DNA from: Diphasiastrum complanatum
Taxonomy: Eukaryota; Streptophyta; Lycopodiopsida; Lycopodiales; Lycopodiaceae
DNA length: 64,000 nt
Direction: 5' to 3'
Assembly: GCA_029204225.1 (NCBI GenBank)
Contig: CM055094.1
Location: 32,477,841-32,541,840, forward strand
Shown: positions 1 to 10,105 of the stretch, piece by piece
How positions within the stretch are numbered: the first letter of the stretch is position 1
Layout: every line of letters starts with the position of its first letter
Notes under the pieces: generated by a model
Database searches by the model: none
What the model saw: only the letters and a program-made list of their open reading frames with translations
Told to the model about the DNA's origin: nothing
Translations under genes and position numbers: made by a program

Positions 1-56
1 CGGTTTCCGAAACGTCTCCTCCTAGAAACGCGATTCTGTGCAACTATGGGTCACTA

Positions 57-806
57 CGAGCATGCATCGCAATAAAAAAAGTTCAACTATTCAATGCCAG
101 AGTCCCTAACACTCATCAGAACGAACTGGTTCAAGAACAGGCATGTACCTTTTAGACTATATTCTATTAATATTTTAGTGCACATTTTGAAGCAGCACAT
201 TCTGGCCCCAAAATGTAGGAACAGGTTTCTGAGCTCTAGTCCATAGTTGTCCGTTCCAGAATGGAACATGTACCAGAACGCTGCTCTGGAACAAGCCATG
301 AAAAAAACAATTCTAGTACGTACCGAATTTTATAGTTAACAGAAACAAAGTTGCATGTTTAGGGCTTTTAAAGGTATGCCCTTAGGTATACGTAGAAACC
401 ATGAAACTTCACCAAAAGACTAATCAACAAAATTACTTTTGAATGATTTCATAGAAACCCTGAAAATATTGGAACAAGCCACAAAAAAATTAATCTTAGT
501 ATAACATTTGAGAAATGAGAATCTCAACAAAGGCCAAAACTTTCATCCAGCCTTGTCATCTAAACTCTAGGGCACAAGCATGCATATCCTTAAAAAAAGT
601 TCAACTATTCAAAACTAGGCACAGTCCCTAACACTCACCAAAACAAACTGGTTCAAGAACGGGGACCCTGCTGGCTTTTTGAACTGTTTCTTATTGATTT
701 TTTATTGCACGTTTTCGAACAGTATGTTCCAAAACATAGTTTATGGATCATACAGTGCGTTCCAACCCCAAAACATCAGAACGGGTTTCTGAGCTCTAGT
801 CCAACA
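57..806. repeat. Diverged direct repeat pair in NHX intron 10 (about 57-320 and 470-806)
   Basis: Two blocks share the same order of phrases: aagttcaactattca, gtccctaacactca, aactggttcaagaac and tttctgagctctagtcca. The first lies at about 57-247 and the second at 573-806. A further shared phrase, gaacaagcca, is near 288 and 474. Copies are diverged with indels. No coding potential is seen. I cannot assign a transposon family. Confidence 0.6.
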
Positions 807-1029
807 TTTATCTTTCACCTTGCAAGTTACCTCTACATACCCAGAACTAACAAGAGGTTTTTACAAGGTTCTAAACAAGAAGACTGCAGTTATGGCTTAC
901 AAGAGTTCACAAATCAACACCCCCCCCCCCTTTTGAATCATTTGAGTACATGCATGATGCGTGATGGAATTTGGAAAGACAGAAGTCAAATCTCTTTAGA
1001 ACATATGATGGCAAGAGAAAAGAGCTTGC

Positions 1030-1131
1030 CTGCGTTTAGCTAGCTTCCATTTGTCAACATCCAGTACATCCATACCCACGTAAAGGAAAATAAAGGTCTC
1101 CGCAATAAAAGACATGGTCGCAAATGTGTGT
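1030..1131 (-). CDS. NHX: NHX exon 10, apparently ending at a GC donor
   Basis: Acceptor ttgtcttccag. It completes Arg and encodes HTFATMSFIAETFIFLYVGM followed by DVLDVDKWKLAKR. The homologous part ends around DKW. No GT is available in the expected place. The best donor is CGCAG|gcaagc, a GC-type donor, giving a phase-2 exit. If not spliced there, the frame runs 10 more codons into a TAA near 1001. The following exon (GRAAFVFPLS block) is not found in 1-1029 and must lie outside the window. Confidence 0.85.
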
Positions 1132-1275
1132 CTGGAAGACAAATTGAGAGAAGTCAATTCCATTCGATCTCAAAACAAGCTGAAAATAGCATCATTCTGT
1201 TTAATTGATCCAAATGCTATTGAGACAACCATTTCCTCTGCAAAGAGAAATATGTTATACCCTTAGTTGCCCCCC

Positions 1276-1309
1276 GGAACGGAACGTGTTCCAGAACGCG
1301 TTCCGTTCC
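1276..1309. repeat. Palindrome GGAACGGAACG / CGTTCCGTTCC in intron 9
   Basis: Perfect 11-bp inverted arms at 1276-1286 and 1299-1309, with 12 nt between. The motif is built from GGAAC/GTTCC units like those at 2010-2075 and 32.1-32.7 kb. The rest of intron 9 (1310-2010 and 2080-2274) shows no recognised feature. Confidence 0.8.
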
Positions 1310-2009
1310 AGAACGAGACCATCAAAAAAAGATACGTTTTTTTACAAAGGAAAAAGAAAAAACCATAATATCTAAGGAAGCTTGAGGAGCATCTAAGCTC
1401 AAAGGAAAAAGAACAGTAACTCACTCAGCAAATAAAATGACAAACATCGATTGAACATAAAAAGCACAATTACCAAAAAAATACGTAAAGAGCATATCAT
1501 GGACGTGGTCCAGGAGTTTCCAGCGATGGTGAGCTTGCGGAAAGAAAGCAGGAAGCCTTGTGGACGTTCAACTTTGATTGAACACACAGTGATAAGGTGC
1601 CAGCAGGCAGGGTACAGAGATCCGTGACTCAGAAGTTGTATGTTCGAGCCGCCCCGATCGGTTCAACGGAAACATCGGATTCAGAGACGGGGGGAAGGGC
1701 TATTCAGATACATGTATGTGAAATGGCGATATGCACAATTGCCCCGGTTTCCAGCTATATAGTCAGTTTGATTGAGCTGCATTGTAGATTATTATAGACC
1801 GTTCTTCAGTATTCACTTCATCTTTTTCTTGATGAATTCAGGAGAGGGCGATTCTCAAGCAAGAATGTCAATCTCTTCATGAAAGCAATTGCTTTTTGAA
1901 GCAACAGGTAAAATTAGAACATATGTCAGTCATCGATGAAATGTAAATGCAGAATGCGCGGGCCAGCAGGGTCGTTTTACATTTTTTTTTTTAACTCACA
2001 AAAAATCGT

Positions 2010-2076
2010 TCCGACCCAGTACGTTCCGGAACGTACGGAACGGTCGGAACGGAACGTTCCGACCCATTTTGGTCGG
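2010..2076. repeat. GGAACG palindrome cluster
   Basis: Contains the perfect 18-bp palindrome GTACGTTCCGGAACGTAC (2019-2036). Next to it is GGTCGGAACG-gaa-CGTTCCGACC (2042-2064), and a further copy of GGTCGGAACG starts near 2068. No coding potential. See the other GGAAC-type clusters in the window. Confidence 0.8.
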
Positions 2077-2274
2077 AACGGGCTTCTAAGGTTATACCAA
2101 AAGCATGGAAAAATCTGCTTAAAAAACTCGCTCATTACATCAAAGCCAGATGGCATATGTCTACATAAAAATTAAATATGAAGTCGAGATTGGAAATATT
2201 AACCAAACATAAAAAAAAGAAACTTGTCATGGCTAACTTTACAGAGTGCACCCATAAGGTCAGGCCATGCTTAC

Positions 2275-2375
2275 CTGGATGTGACCCTTGAGCTTTCTGT
2301 TACATTGTGCCACGTATAGTGCGACATCACAATCCCGCAGAAAAACACAGTCAAAATCCCGCTCAAGTAAAAGAG
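2275..2375 (-). CDS. NHX: NHX exon 9
   Basis: 101 nt. Acceptor gtttgtag, donor gtaagc; it starts in phase 0 and ends in phase 2 within Arg. It encodes LFYLSGILTVFFCGIVMSHY and then TWHNVTESSRVTS(R). This is the family's highly conserved block with the SHYTWHNVTE signature. The joint with exon 8 restores AE-LF.LSGILTVFFCG. Confidence 0.95.
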
Positions 2376-3860
2376 CTACAAACATCCCCATAAGGAAATC
2401 AATCAGCGTTTCAAGAACATCTTAGATGCTTAAAATTGCCACATTTGCATATAAAGCTGCTCCAATTACCAAAAACCTTCATTTCACACAAAGACAAGTA
2501 CTTATTTGAGAGAATAAAAATGTGTATTTGTGAGTACAAATATGTCTGCGTGCATGCATGCATGTGTGTCTAATAGCCCAATTTAAATCCCCAAATTATA
2601 ACTTCTGAAGGGAATCTTTCCTAGTGGTTTCACCATCAAATGTTGAGTCATCGAAATTGCAAAAATAGCTGCATTAGAATTAAGTGATGCATTTCCTTTA
2701 ACAGATGTACTATTTATAATGTCATATAAATAGGGTAAGGTAACACAATGGGAGCCAGAGAAGTGAGATAAGCATTAACTACAGTCGATAACAGTATCCA
2801 CTAGACTGCTTCACGATTAATAAAGGAGAGAAATTTGTTTCCAAACCCAACAATTACGACAACATTGGAATAGACTGTTTATAGTGATGACCTATGGTTT
2901 AGCTAAAAATGTCAGACCAAAGAGGTTTACTTGAACAATGACATGTAATGGAACACAAATAAGGGTTCCAATATCACCCAAAAAGGTAAACAATCTAAAT
3001 ATATTTCACTATAAGACTCAATGTAGAAGACCGCAGACCTTGACCATCGACACTTTTGAATGCCAAAAGTTTTTTAAAATCAAAAAAAAAATTTATTATT
3101 GGCGTACCTCCACTATTTCTTTGCTAGGTCGCCTCTTCCAGTATGCAAATATGCCCCTCGAGAAACTAACAAACTCCAAGATTGGATCAATTGTTCAACC
3201 TCTTTCAACGATCCATCATTGAATCAACTGACTTAAGTGAAGTTTTTAATGTTGGATCTACTGACGTCTAGAATAAACATCTTGCATGCATTTGCAAAGA
3301 GTTTTGAATCATCTATTGAAATTACATGAATGCCCTCATGGACCTTCATGACTACTTTTTTATTAGGGGTATGGTCCACCAAGGTAGCTAGCTAGAGACT
3401 TGTGAGGTAGCTGCTGATGGGCAAGACACCTTATGGCATTATTCACACATGATGGAAAATAGGGTGACTCTGAGTGTCAGTGTCAAATTATGTTTTGTAG
3501 CCACTACCTTACTACAACAGCAAGTTGTAGCTGCCTTAAGAGATGTGCACACTCAATATTGCCGATGTGAAACATCAGAGCACACAGAGGAATCAACAAA
3601 ATACAGCAATTAGGAATGGAAAAAACTAGAGCTTCTACTTGCAAACAGAGGAATTCTCCTCTTACTACAATGTGCACAAATGACATAAATAATGCTGCAT
3701 ATATAGTTGTAGAGGAATCTCCACTTGCAAAAGGTGGATAGCCAAAGTCGCGGGGAACTAGACTTAATCAAGAGTCACTGGGAGGCGGAAGGTCAACAGT
3801 CACTGGAAAGTGAACAACCAGCATAAACTTCCTACACCAAAGACTATGACTAATAGGGCA
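2376..3860. other. Intron 8 sequence, nothing recognised
   Basis: AT-rich sequence without convincing coding frames, terminal repeats or domains on either strand. It is the 3'-most stretch of intron 8 in gene orientation. Confidence 0.5.
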
Positions 3861-4388
3861 TGTTACGTCCATTCAGAATAATTCTTGACATGGATAGCCG
3901 GTACTCCAATGTATAAGATTGTTAAATACGCCACGTCATTCCGGGCTTGGCCTAATGTAATTAATAATCTTATGAGGGCCCAGGTACTCCAATTGGACCT
4001 ATGGAGCTTTTGCATGGTGTTTGACGACTTTTGTGCAAGAATAGGAGGTCAATTGCTTTTGATAGGAAAGGAGGGATCCTAGAGGAATATTCTCTAGTTC
4101 TTGGAAAGTATATAACCTAGTGGAACTCGCCCATCTCCTCATTGCCTTTTCTGATTTCAAAAGCCAAAAATGGAGGGATCCTGGAGGGAATATTCTCCAG
4201 TTCTTGGAGAGTATATAACCTAGTGGAACTCGCCCATCTCCTCTTGCATTCATTCACCTTGGCTTGGGGGTGAAGTGGTTAGGATTTGACTAGCCATTTC
4301 CTGTTGGTTGGGTAGTTTTGCTCCACAGGTGTCCTTTAGGTTGCATGTAACAGGATTTGAGAAGATCTTCACTTGGCGATCGTTATAG
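3861..4388 (+). mobile_element. Gypsy element A: probable 5' LTR
   Basis: Begins TGTTACGTCC and runs to a tRNA-Met-type primer binding site at 4389. It contains two TATA-like gtatataac sites inside a duplicated block (separate entry). The 3' boundary no longer ends in the canonical CA, so it is somewhat eroded. The limits come from the PBS and the TG start only, because no second LTR copy was identified. Confidence 0.55.
4071..4246 (+). repeat. Tandem duplication of the LTR core promoter
   Basis: Two copies of about 76 bp (4071-4145 and 4172-4246, period about 101). Each holds ggagggatcct, a palindromic GAATATTC core, gtatataacctagtgg and ctcgcccatctcctc. Differences are a few substitutions. 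Each copy carries its own TATA-like box. Confidence 0.8.
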
Positions 4389-4400
4389 TGGTATCAGACC
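4389..4400 (+). other. Primer binding site (tRNA-Met type), gypsy A
   Basis: tggtatcagacc closely matches TGGTATCAGAGC, the complement of the initiator tRNA-Met 3' end used by plant LTR retrotransposons. It defines the LTR/leader boundary. Confidence 0.65.
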
Positions 4401-5900
4401 TAAGGATTACATCAATCAAAAGGTGGAGTCGGGATTCTTGCTTTTTGCAGCTTTTTGGTGGATCTCTTTGCTTTTTGCTTCCAGGTGGTGGAGGTTAAGT
4501 AGGTGGCTTCTCAGCTCTTGATGTTCTTTCAGCCTATTGATCATGGTTATGGACTTTTTCCATAGAAAATGATGGATATCAATGGATTTTTTACGGCTTT
4601 TTGAGATTTTTCACGTAGTATTCAAAAATTTTGCTTCAAATTCATCAAAGAGCTCCTGATCTTCAACGTTTTCTAGAATTGTACTTATGATTGATTCTAA
4701 TTATTGCATGCTAGTTGAAAAGTCAAAAAGGGGGCTTAGCCAAATCAAAACTTTTAGTGCTTGCATATAATTGATTTACAATAGATCTAGCCTGATCGCA
4801 CTTGCATGTGGTTTTCACAAGAATTTGCAAACATGGTTGAAAATTGGTCAAAAAACATGGTTTTTTTGGTGGTTTTTTTGGTGTTTTTTTCACTATTTTT
4901 GGGGATTTTCATTAAATCCATGGTTGATACTTTGCATGCACGTTTTTAGAAGACAAATGATGTTGTCCTAAGGCTGTCATGAAGTTTGGTTAGAATTGAA
5001 CACCATTAAGGGTCTCAAAAAGTCAAAAAACAGAGTATTTTTGTGGTTTTTTGAGCTTGAATAACTTTCTGTAGGTGGTCTGAACCTGCTGGATTTTTTT
5101 ACAAGCTGAAAGATATGTTGGATTGCCTCTGATTTGAGTCATCATGCACCCAATTTGGATTTGGGGGGCTTAGGCACCCTATATCTTGAAGTTTTTCTTG
5201 TTGAAGGAGTCCATAAATGCAATTTTTGCATGATTTGAGCACATGATTGCTTGTTGGACCTGTTGGAAGCCTCTATGCCTCTCTAATGAACCTTAGAAGA
5301 GTGCTTATAACCTCTGATTGGATGCTTATTGGGCTGGATATGGATTTTTGATAAACTCCCTTTGGAAAAGTGCGTCCTCCTACTAGATTTTCAGTCATTT
5401 ACAGCTCAGCTCGCACGTGTGAAGCCTAGGTGGCAGGGTGACGTGGCAAGAGTCTTGCTAACCTCCTCTCCCTCTGTACTGTGCTTTACAGCGACCAAAT
5501 CAGAGTTTTGTAGCAAAACTTATGGCCGTCGGAAGTTTGCCAATTTTTAGACTAAAATTTGAAAATTTTCTGAAATGTTCTGATTGCATGCATGCATGTG
5601 GAACTGTACAGTGCTTTTCTAGTGTTGAGAATGTTTGGATGAACCTGTATGCATGATTGGATGCATGGTACAAGGTGGTACAGTAGGTTGATCAGGGTAA
5701 TTTCATGCATGAAAACTATTGTTGGAAAATCTAGTCAAAAAGTTGATTTCCCTATTACTAGGCAATTTACAAAAAAAAAATTGATTTTTCAAGAAATCGA
5801 TGCATGTCAAGTCTGATGCATGCTGGATGTTTTGAAATGAGTTTGAAATGGGATGGCACTTGTGAGACTGAATGATCGATGTCTTTAAACAAAAGAAGCA
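4401..5900 (+). mobile_element. Gypsy A leader and eroded gag region
   Basis: About 1.5 kb of AT-rich sequence between the PBS and the gag zinc knuckle. No long frame survives, so most of the gag capsid part is lost or too decayed to recognise. A patch at 5400-5530 is GC-richer without a recognised domain. Confidence 0.45.
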
Positions 5901-5934
5901 GATGTCCCGGAAAAAGGCTAGGAAGGTGAATGTG

Positions 5935-5976
5935 TGTTTTGTCTGCAATAAGCCTGGACATGTTATGAAGTTCTGC
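5935..5976 (+). pseudogene. Gypsy A gag zinc knuckle
   Basis: Encodes CFVCNKPGHVMKFC, a perfect CX2CX4HX4C nucleocapsid knuckle that binds element RNA. A basic stretch (KKARK) precedes it and PERQ follows, as in chromovirus gag. It is part of a decayed gag-pol polyprotein. Confidence 0.85.
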
Positions 5977-6126
5977 CCGGAGCGACAGAAACCCGCAGCT
6001 CAAGTAATTGAGGGTGCCAGGTAAAGAAAATCTAAAATTGGAAATTAACAAGGTTAATTGTGAGTGTGAATGTTCATTCAGTACTGCTTCATTCTTGCCT
6101 AATGAATTATTTCGTTTGAAAGGCAT

Positions 6127-6592
6127 GGTTAAAGGATGAAGTTAGTATATTGGTGGACAGTGGTTCAACTCATAATATCATTAACTCTAGTCTTGTGCAA
6201 AAACTCGGCTTGGAAACTGAAGTTGGTGATCATAGATATAAAGTATATCTAGCTTCAAGTAGGAGTTGGAGACTTGGGATGTTAAAGTTCCGAAGCTCCT
6301 AGTTTGGATTCAAGATGATAGAGAGTTAATAGATTTTCATGTTTCAGATTTAGCACGTACGGGCATAATCCTAGGGTATGAATGGTTATTTACTAAATCT
6401 ACTGATATAGATTTTGAGAAGCATGTGCTCTCATTTCAGGAGGGTAATAAAATAGTTACTCTGTTTGGAGACAGATATGTACAGTCATTTGGAATGATTT
6501 CATTTGCTAATGTAATGGAAACTTTTGATTCACAGTATGAAGCTTATTCTTTGTTTGCTAAACCCATTTTGGATTTCTCTAAAAATGCTTGA
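6127..6592 (+). pseudogene. Gypsy A aspartic protease
   Basis: Reads VSILVDSGSTHNIINSSLVQ, with the catalytic D-S-G triad. A frameshift near 6255 leads into ETWDVKVPKLLVW and GIILGYEWLF, the second half of the retropepsin fold. The second block is open to 6592. The reverse transcriptase that should follow is missing: the sequence jumps to integrase at about 6640. Confidence 0.82.
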
Positions 6593-6640
6593 AGACTGGA
6601 GGGTTGTTACATCCCTTAGATATCTCTCAGAAATGATGGG

Positions 6641-6722
6641 AAAGCATATCTATGGATTTTGGAGTTGGACTTCCAAAGACCCAACGTCAGAATGATTCTA
6701 TTTGGGTTGTAGTGGACAAGTT
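6641..6722 (+). pseudogene. Gypsy A integrase fragment
   Basis: Encodes ESISMDFGVGLPKTQRQNDS followed by IWVVVDKL, the first part of the integrase catalytic core with its first Asp. It follows the protease directly, so RT, RNase H and the zinc domain were deleted. LINE-related sequence begins just after. Confidence 0.85.
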
Positions 6723-6729
6723 AAGACGA

Positions 6730-7107
6730 CGACGTACCGCCTCACCAACGTCAGAGACAGTGTATCATTCATAGTCATGCAACAGTTCGCACTTCACGCC
6801 ATGTTACGAGAGCACACAGTTTTCACCCTCCTAGACGACGTCAGCGATGGTCCATGTTACCTCCTGTTGCAGCTCGTATCACATCCTTTTTCAGCAGCAC
6901 TACATGATATTACTCTACTCCGGGCAGCTATTTTGCTCCCCCCTTATGGGCAGTTGGCAGTTTGTAGTCTACAATTATATTGCTCATTTCTCTTTTATGC
7001 ATAGTTTTTTTGGAGACATTTATATACGCTCCCTTGGTTTTCACATACTTGACATGTACTCCATTTGGTCTTATATGCCTTTTGGCATGGAAAAGACATT
7101 AATAAAG
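6730..7107 (+). mobile_element. LINE 3' end, copy 1 (5'-truncated)
   Basis: The last part matches the 3' end of the longer LINE at 12.5-12.7 kb: ttgacatgtac/cttgacatgtac, gtcttatatgcc, an ATGCC-TTTT-GGCAT hairpin (7075-7088), gacattaataaa (AATAAA at 7101) and a TTC tail. Upstream to about 6730 is probably the same truncated copy, inserted into gypsy A integrase. No coding frame. Confidence 0.7.
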
Positions 7108-7138
7108 CTTCTTCTTCTTCTTCTTCTTCTTCTTCTTC

Positions 7139-7218
<80 letters not shown>
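7108..7218 (+). repeat. (TTC)n then (TC)n microsatellite at a LINE tail
   Basis: About 11 TTC units (7108-7140) pass directly into about 38 TC units (7141-7217). It sits immediately after the AATAAA of LINE copy 1, so it appears to have grown from the element's tail. Long Ser/Leu or Arg/Glu frames across it are artefacts of the repeat. Confidence 0.95.
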
Positions 7219-7220
<2 letters not shown>

Positions 7221-8070
7221 GATGGCAGCAACGCGCCTTCTCTTCCTCCCTTTCTCCTCCCTCGCTCCTCCCTCCAGCGATGGCTCCCTGCAGTGATGGC
7301 ACCCTGATGCTGAGATCACTACCTTGCTGCTGCTCGCTGCCCTCCATCGCTATCCTGCCATCGCTGACCCTCCACCGCTACCCTGCCATCGCTACCTGCC
7401 CCTCCTGTCATCGCACCCTGATCCTGCCCTGTCTCCCTCGCTACCTATCCCACTGCTTGCCCATCTCCCTCTCCCTCCCTCATGCATATTCCTGCCCTTG
7501 TCTTCTCGCTACCTATACCTGTCCCTGTCCCTGCCCTCCCTTTTGCCTCCTGACCCGCTCCTGCTGCCCCCTCACTACTTGTCCTTGTCCCTGCCCTTCC
7601 TTTTGTCTGTCCTTTTGCCTTTCCTCTACCTTTTCCCTCATTAATCCTGTATCTAGCTGTGGTACTATGGCTGACTGGCAATCTGTGAATCGGAAAGGGA
7701 AGAAAACCCCTCCCCCTTCTCCCTTTGTCTTCTCAGCCATCCCTATTACAGCTCCCAATCCCTTTACCTTGCCCCCTCCCTCTCCTGCTTCCTCTCCCTC
7801 GCCCCTACCTCCACTCCTGCAAGCTACACCTCTTCTCCTACTGCCACTACCCCCTTCTACTCTTTCTTCCTCCTCTCCCTCTTTCACCCCTTCCTCTCCC
7901 TCGCCCCTACCTCCACTCCTGCAAGCTACACCTCTTCTCCTACTGCCACTACCCCCTCTACTCTTTCTTCCTCCTCTCCCTTTTTCACCCCTTCATCTTC
8001 ATCCCCCCCATTGTTTTGAGAGATGTTTTGAGCTACAGCCATTTATTTCCTCTCCTGCGTGAGAGATGAG
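7219..8070 (+). mobile_element. C/T-rich Pro/Leu-coding region, probable LINE 5' part
   Basis: Pyrimidine-rich sequence with cgatggctccctgcag phrases that recur at 18.27-18.62 kb, so it is a dispersed repeat. A frame from the ATG at 7668 reads MADWQSVNRKGKKTPPPSPF and stays proline-rich to 8062. MADW.SVxRKGKK resembles the start of a LINE ORF1, but the rest is low complexity. It is followed at 8.1-8.24 kb by another LINE 3' end, as if the middle had been deleted. Assignment is inference. Confidence 0.45.
7792..7995 (+). repeat. 102-bp in-frame tandem duplication
   Basis: Two nearly identical units (about 7792-7893 and 7894-7995). The phrase gcccctacctccactcctgc occurs at 7801 and 7903, a period of 102 bp = 34 codons. 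One unit differs by a missing base near the join, so the second repeat partly shifts frame in some readings. Confidence 0.85.
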
Positions 8071-8099
8071 CTTTCTTTACATAGCGATTTACGTTTTAG

Positions 8100-8244
8100 T
8101 TTTAGTCTAGTTTTCTGTTGACGGCACTGCCCCGTCCGAGTTCCATTTACTCTGTTGTACTACCTCTCCAGTCTTATATATATGCCTTTTGGCATGGAAA
8201 AGACATTAATAAAGCTTTCTTTCTTTCTTTCTTTCTCTCTCTAG
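8100..8244 (+). mobile_element. LINE 3' end, copy 2
   Basis: cagtcttatatat, the hairpin ATGCC-TTTT-GGCAT (8182-8195), gaaaagacattaataaa (AATAAA at 8208) and a (TTTC)n/(TC)n tail to 8244 match copies 1 and 3. The preceding 7.2-8.07 kb block may be the same copy with its middle deleted. Confidence 0.75.
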
Positions 8245-8589
8245 GTGTTGCTAAAGGTGGTCTGGCCGACATACAGCAGCACATTGCCATGGCTCCACGT
8301 AAGCACGGAGGCAGTACCTCCCCCCTTTCTCCACTCCACCCTGTTCATTTCTCAGCAAACCATAAACAAACGTTGTAGGTCATCGCCTCTACCGCTTCCA
8401 CATCCAGTGTAGTACCTTAGCTGCCACCGCACCAAGACGACACTGCCAAAGGATAGCAGACTACCCCGTTTCCAGCCACTATCTCTGCTCATCTGTCCCA
8501 CGACTACACCCCTTCCCAACCTATGGAGGGATTTTTGCTCCACGAGTTTGGCTCGCTAAAACAGAAACTGCAAGAACCTCAACGGTGAG

Positions 8590-9240
8590 TAAGCTATTTA
8601 AAATTAGAAAATGGCAAAATCAAGATGAAAATGGGAGAGCTGCAAGCTGAAAATTTGGGATGGAAGACGGAGCTCACGAAAGTGAACAATAAATGGAAGA
8701 AGGAAATGGACGCATTGGCTCACAAGCTTAGGGCCCAACCTATTCTTGCTACATCGGAATCCTCTACCCGTTTCAAGGAATTGGAAGATAAGATAGAGCA
8801 ACATAGAGAGGAAACCATCTCGTGGGCAGCGGTGCTCAAGAAAGGTACTAAACCTACTGCACCTATCTCCTCGGTCATTTCAGCTACTCTCTCGGAAGAA
8901 AGACTTCGGGGCAGCAAAGCCCTCAATAGTCAGGTACGTGGCATTGTTGATACCCAAATGCCATTGAAGAAGCAAAAACAGTTTCTTAAAACCACTTTAG
9001 ACCACAATAGTGAAGGGCTTGATACAGCATGGTGGACAAAACGAGATAATTCTACCTTGATTATTCATTTCACCTTGGCTATCACCCGCAAGATGCCCTA
9101 CGTAAGAGAGCTAAGCTGAAAGATACACAAATCTTCATGGATGATGATCTCACATACATCCAAGTGGAAGAAAGGTGTCAAGCCTTTCAGGAAGCCAAAG
9201 CATCAGGCCGGCGAGTAATTTACCAGACATTGACACTGTA
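8590..9240 (+). pseudogene. LINE ORF1-like protein
   Basis: An open stretch at 8625-9119 encodes a Lys/Glu-rich, probably coiled-coil segment (ELQAENLGWKTELTKVNNKW). A second frame from 9137 reads MDDDLTYIQVEERCQAFQEA and RRVIYQ. This resembles the basic C-terminal RNA-binding end of LINE ORF1 proteins. One frameshift near 9100-9135 separates the parts. The role would be RNA chaperone in the LINE RNP. Confidence 0.6.
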
Positions 9241-9282
9241 CCCACAGGCTCCCACCAATAGGGAGTTGGGGCCCCATCCACA

Positions 9283-10105
9283 CCACCTACGTATTGGTAT
9301 TTGGAATTGCAACGGTATACACTCTTCATCTACTACTAGCGACCTTATGGATTTCATTACAGATAGGGATATACTTTTCATTATGGAGACACATGAGAGC
9401 CAAATCCGAGGGCTACCTACATTCTCAGACTACAGATGGGATTCAGTATCCAGGGCACAGGCGAGATCCATGAGTGGTAGAGGCTCAGGTGGGGTCGCAT
9501 GTTTATACAGAGAGTCACTACACTCGATTATAGAGTTTATCAGTAATGACGAGTACGCACGTTATCTATGGGTTCGTCTCATCGAACGTGATATCAGATT
9601 GGCTAGAGATCTCTGCATTGTTGCATGCTACTTTCCTCCTGATTCCTCTTACACAAAGGGCATTGGCTCTCTCCACAGACATTATTAGAATCTCAAATCG
9701 TGGCTCTATTCTTCTTATTGGTGATTTTAACGCCAGAACAGCTACGCAACAGGTAGAGTTCTATGATGCTGATGACCATCTATGCATACGAGCCATTGAT
9801 TGTGATGATATGGGAGTTACCAGGATTTCAGCCAACGCACTCGGTCCTATCACTAGTTACAGTGAGTATCTGTTGCAGCTAGGAGAAGCTCACGAGCTAG
9901 CCATTTATAATGGCCTCGTTTGTTGGCCTGATTTTGGCAGCTACACATGCTACCCTCATAGTGGCAGGCACAGTGTTGTTGATTACCTCATGGTGTCACC
10001 ATCCCTCATTCCATTGATATCACACTTCGAGGTCATTCCCACTACTCTCTCTGATCACTCCTTTTTATCCTTCCATCTGGGTTCTGTCCCAACTCCACGA
10101 ACCTC
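9283..10105 (+). pseudogene. LINE APE-type endonuclease
   Basis: Starts LRIGIWNCNGIHSSSTTSDL and has the catalytic series ..METHES.. (Glu), GDFNARTA (Asp-Asn) and TTLSDHSFLSF (Asp-His). This is the exonuclease-endonuclease-phosphatase fold that nicks target DNA. A frameshift lies near 9665-9690. It is fused closely behind the ORF1-like end with almost no spacer. Confidence 0.88.

Noticed and set aside
705-1043. 112-codon plus-strand frame
   Set aside because: It only slightly overlaps NHX exon 10 (minus strand), which has clear homology; the rest is repeat sequence and shows no domain.
1399-1587. Minus-strand frame between exons 9 and 10, considered as an NHX exon
   Set aside because: Exons 9 and 10 join in phase without it and its translation does not resemble NHX.
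7065-7350. Several long open frames rich in Ser/Leu or Arg/Glu across 7.07-7.35 kb
   Set aside because: They are translations of the (TTC)n/(TC)n repeat in all frames, with no gene structure.
7280-8062. 260-codon Pro/Leu/Cys-rich frame as a cell-wall-type protein
   Set aside because: No signal peptide or hydroxyproline-rich repeat pattern; the block is a dispersed repeat also at 18.3 kb and is better explained as transposon sequence.
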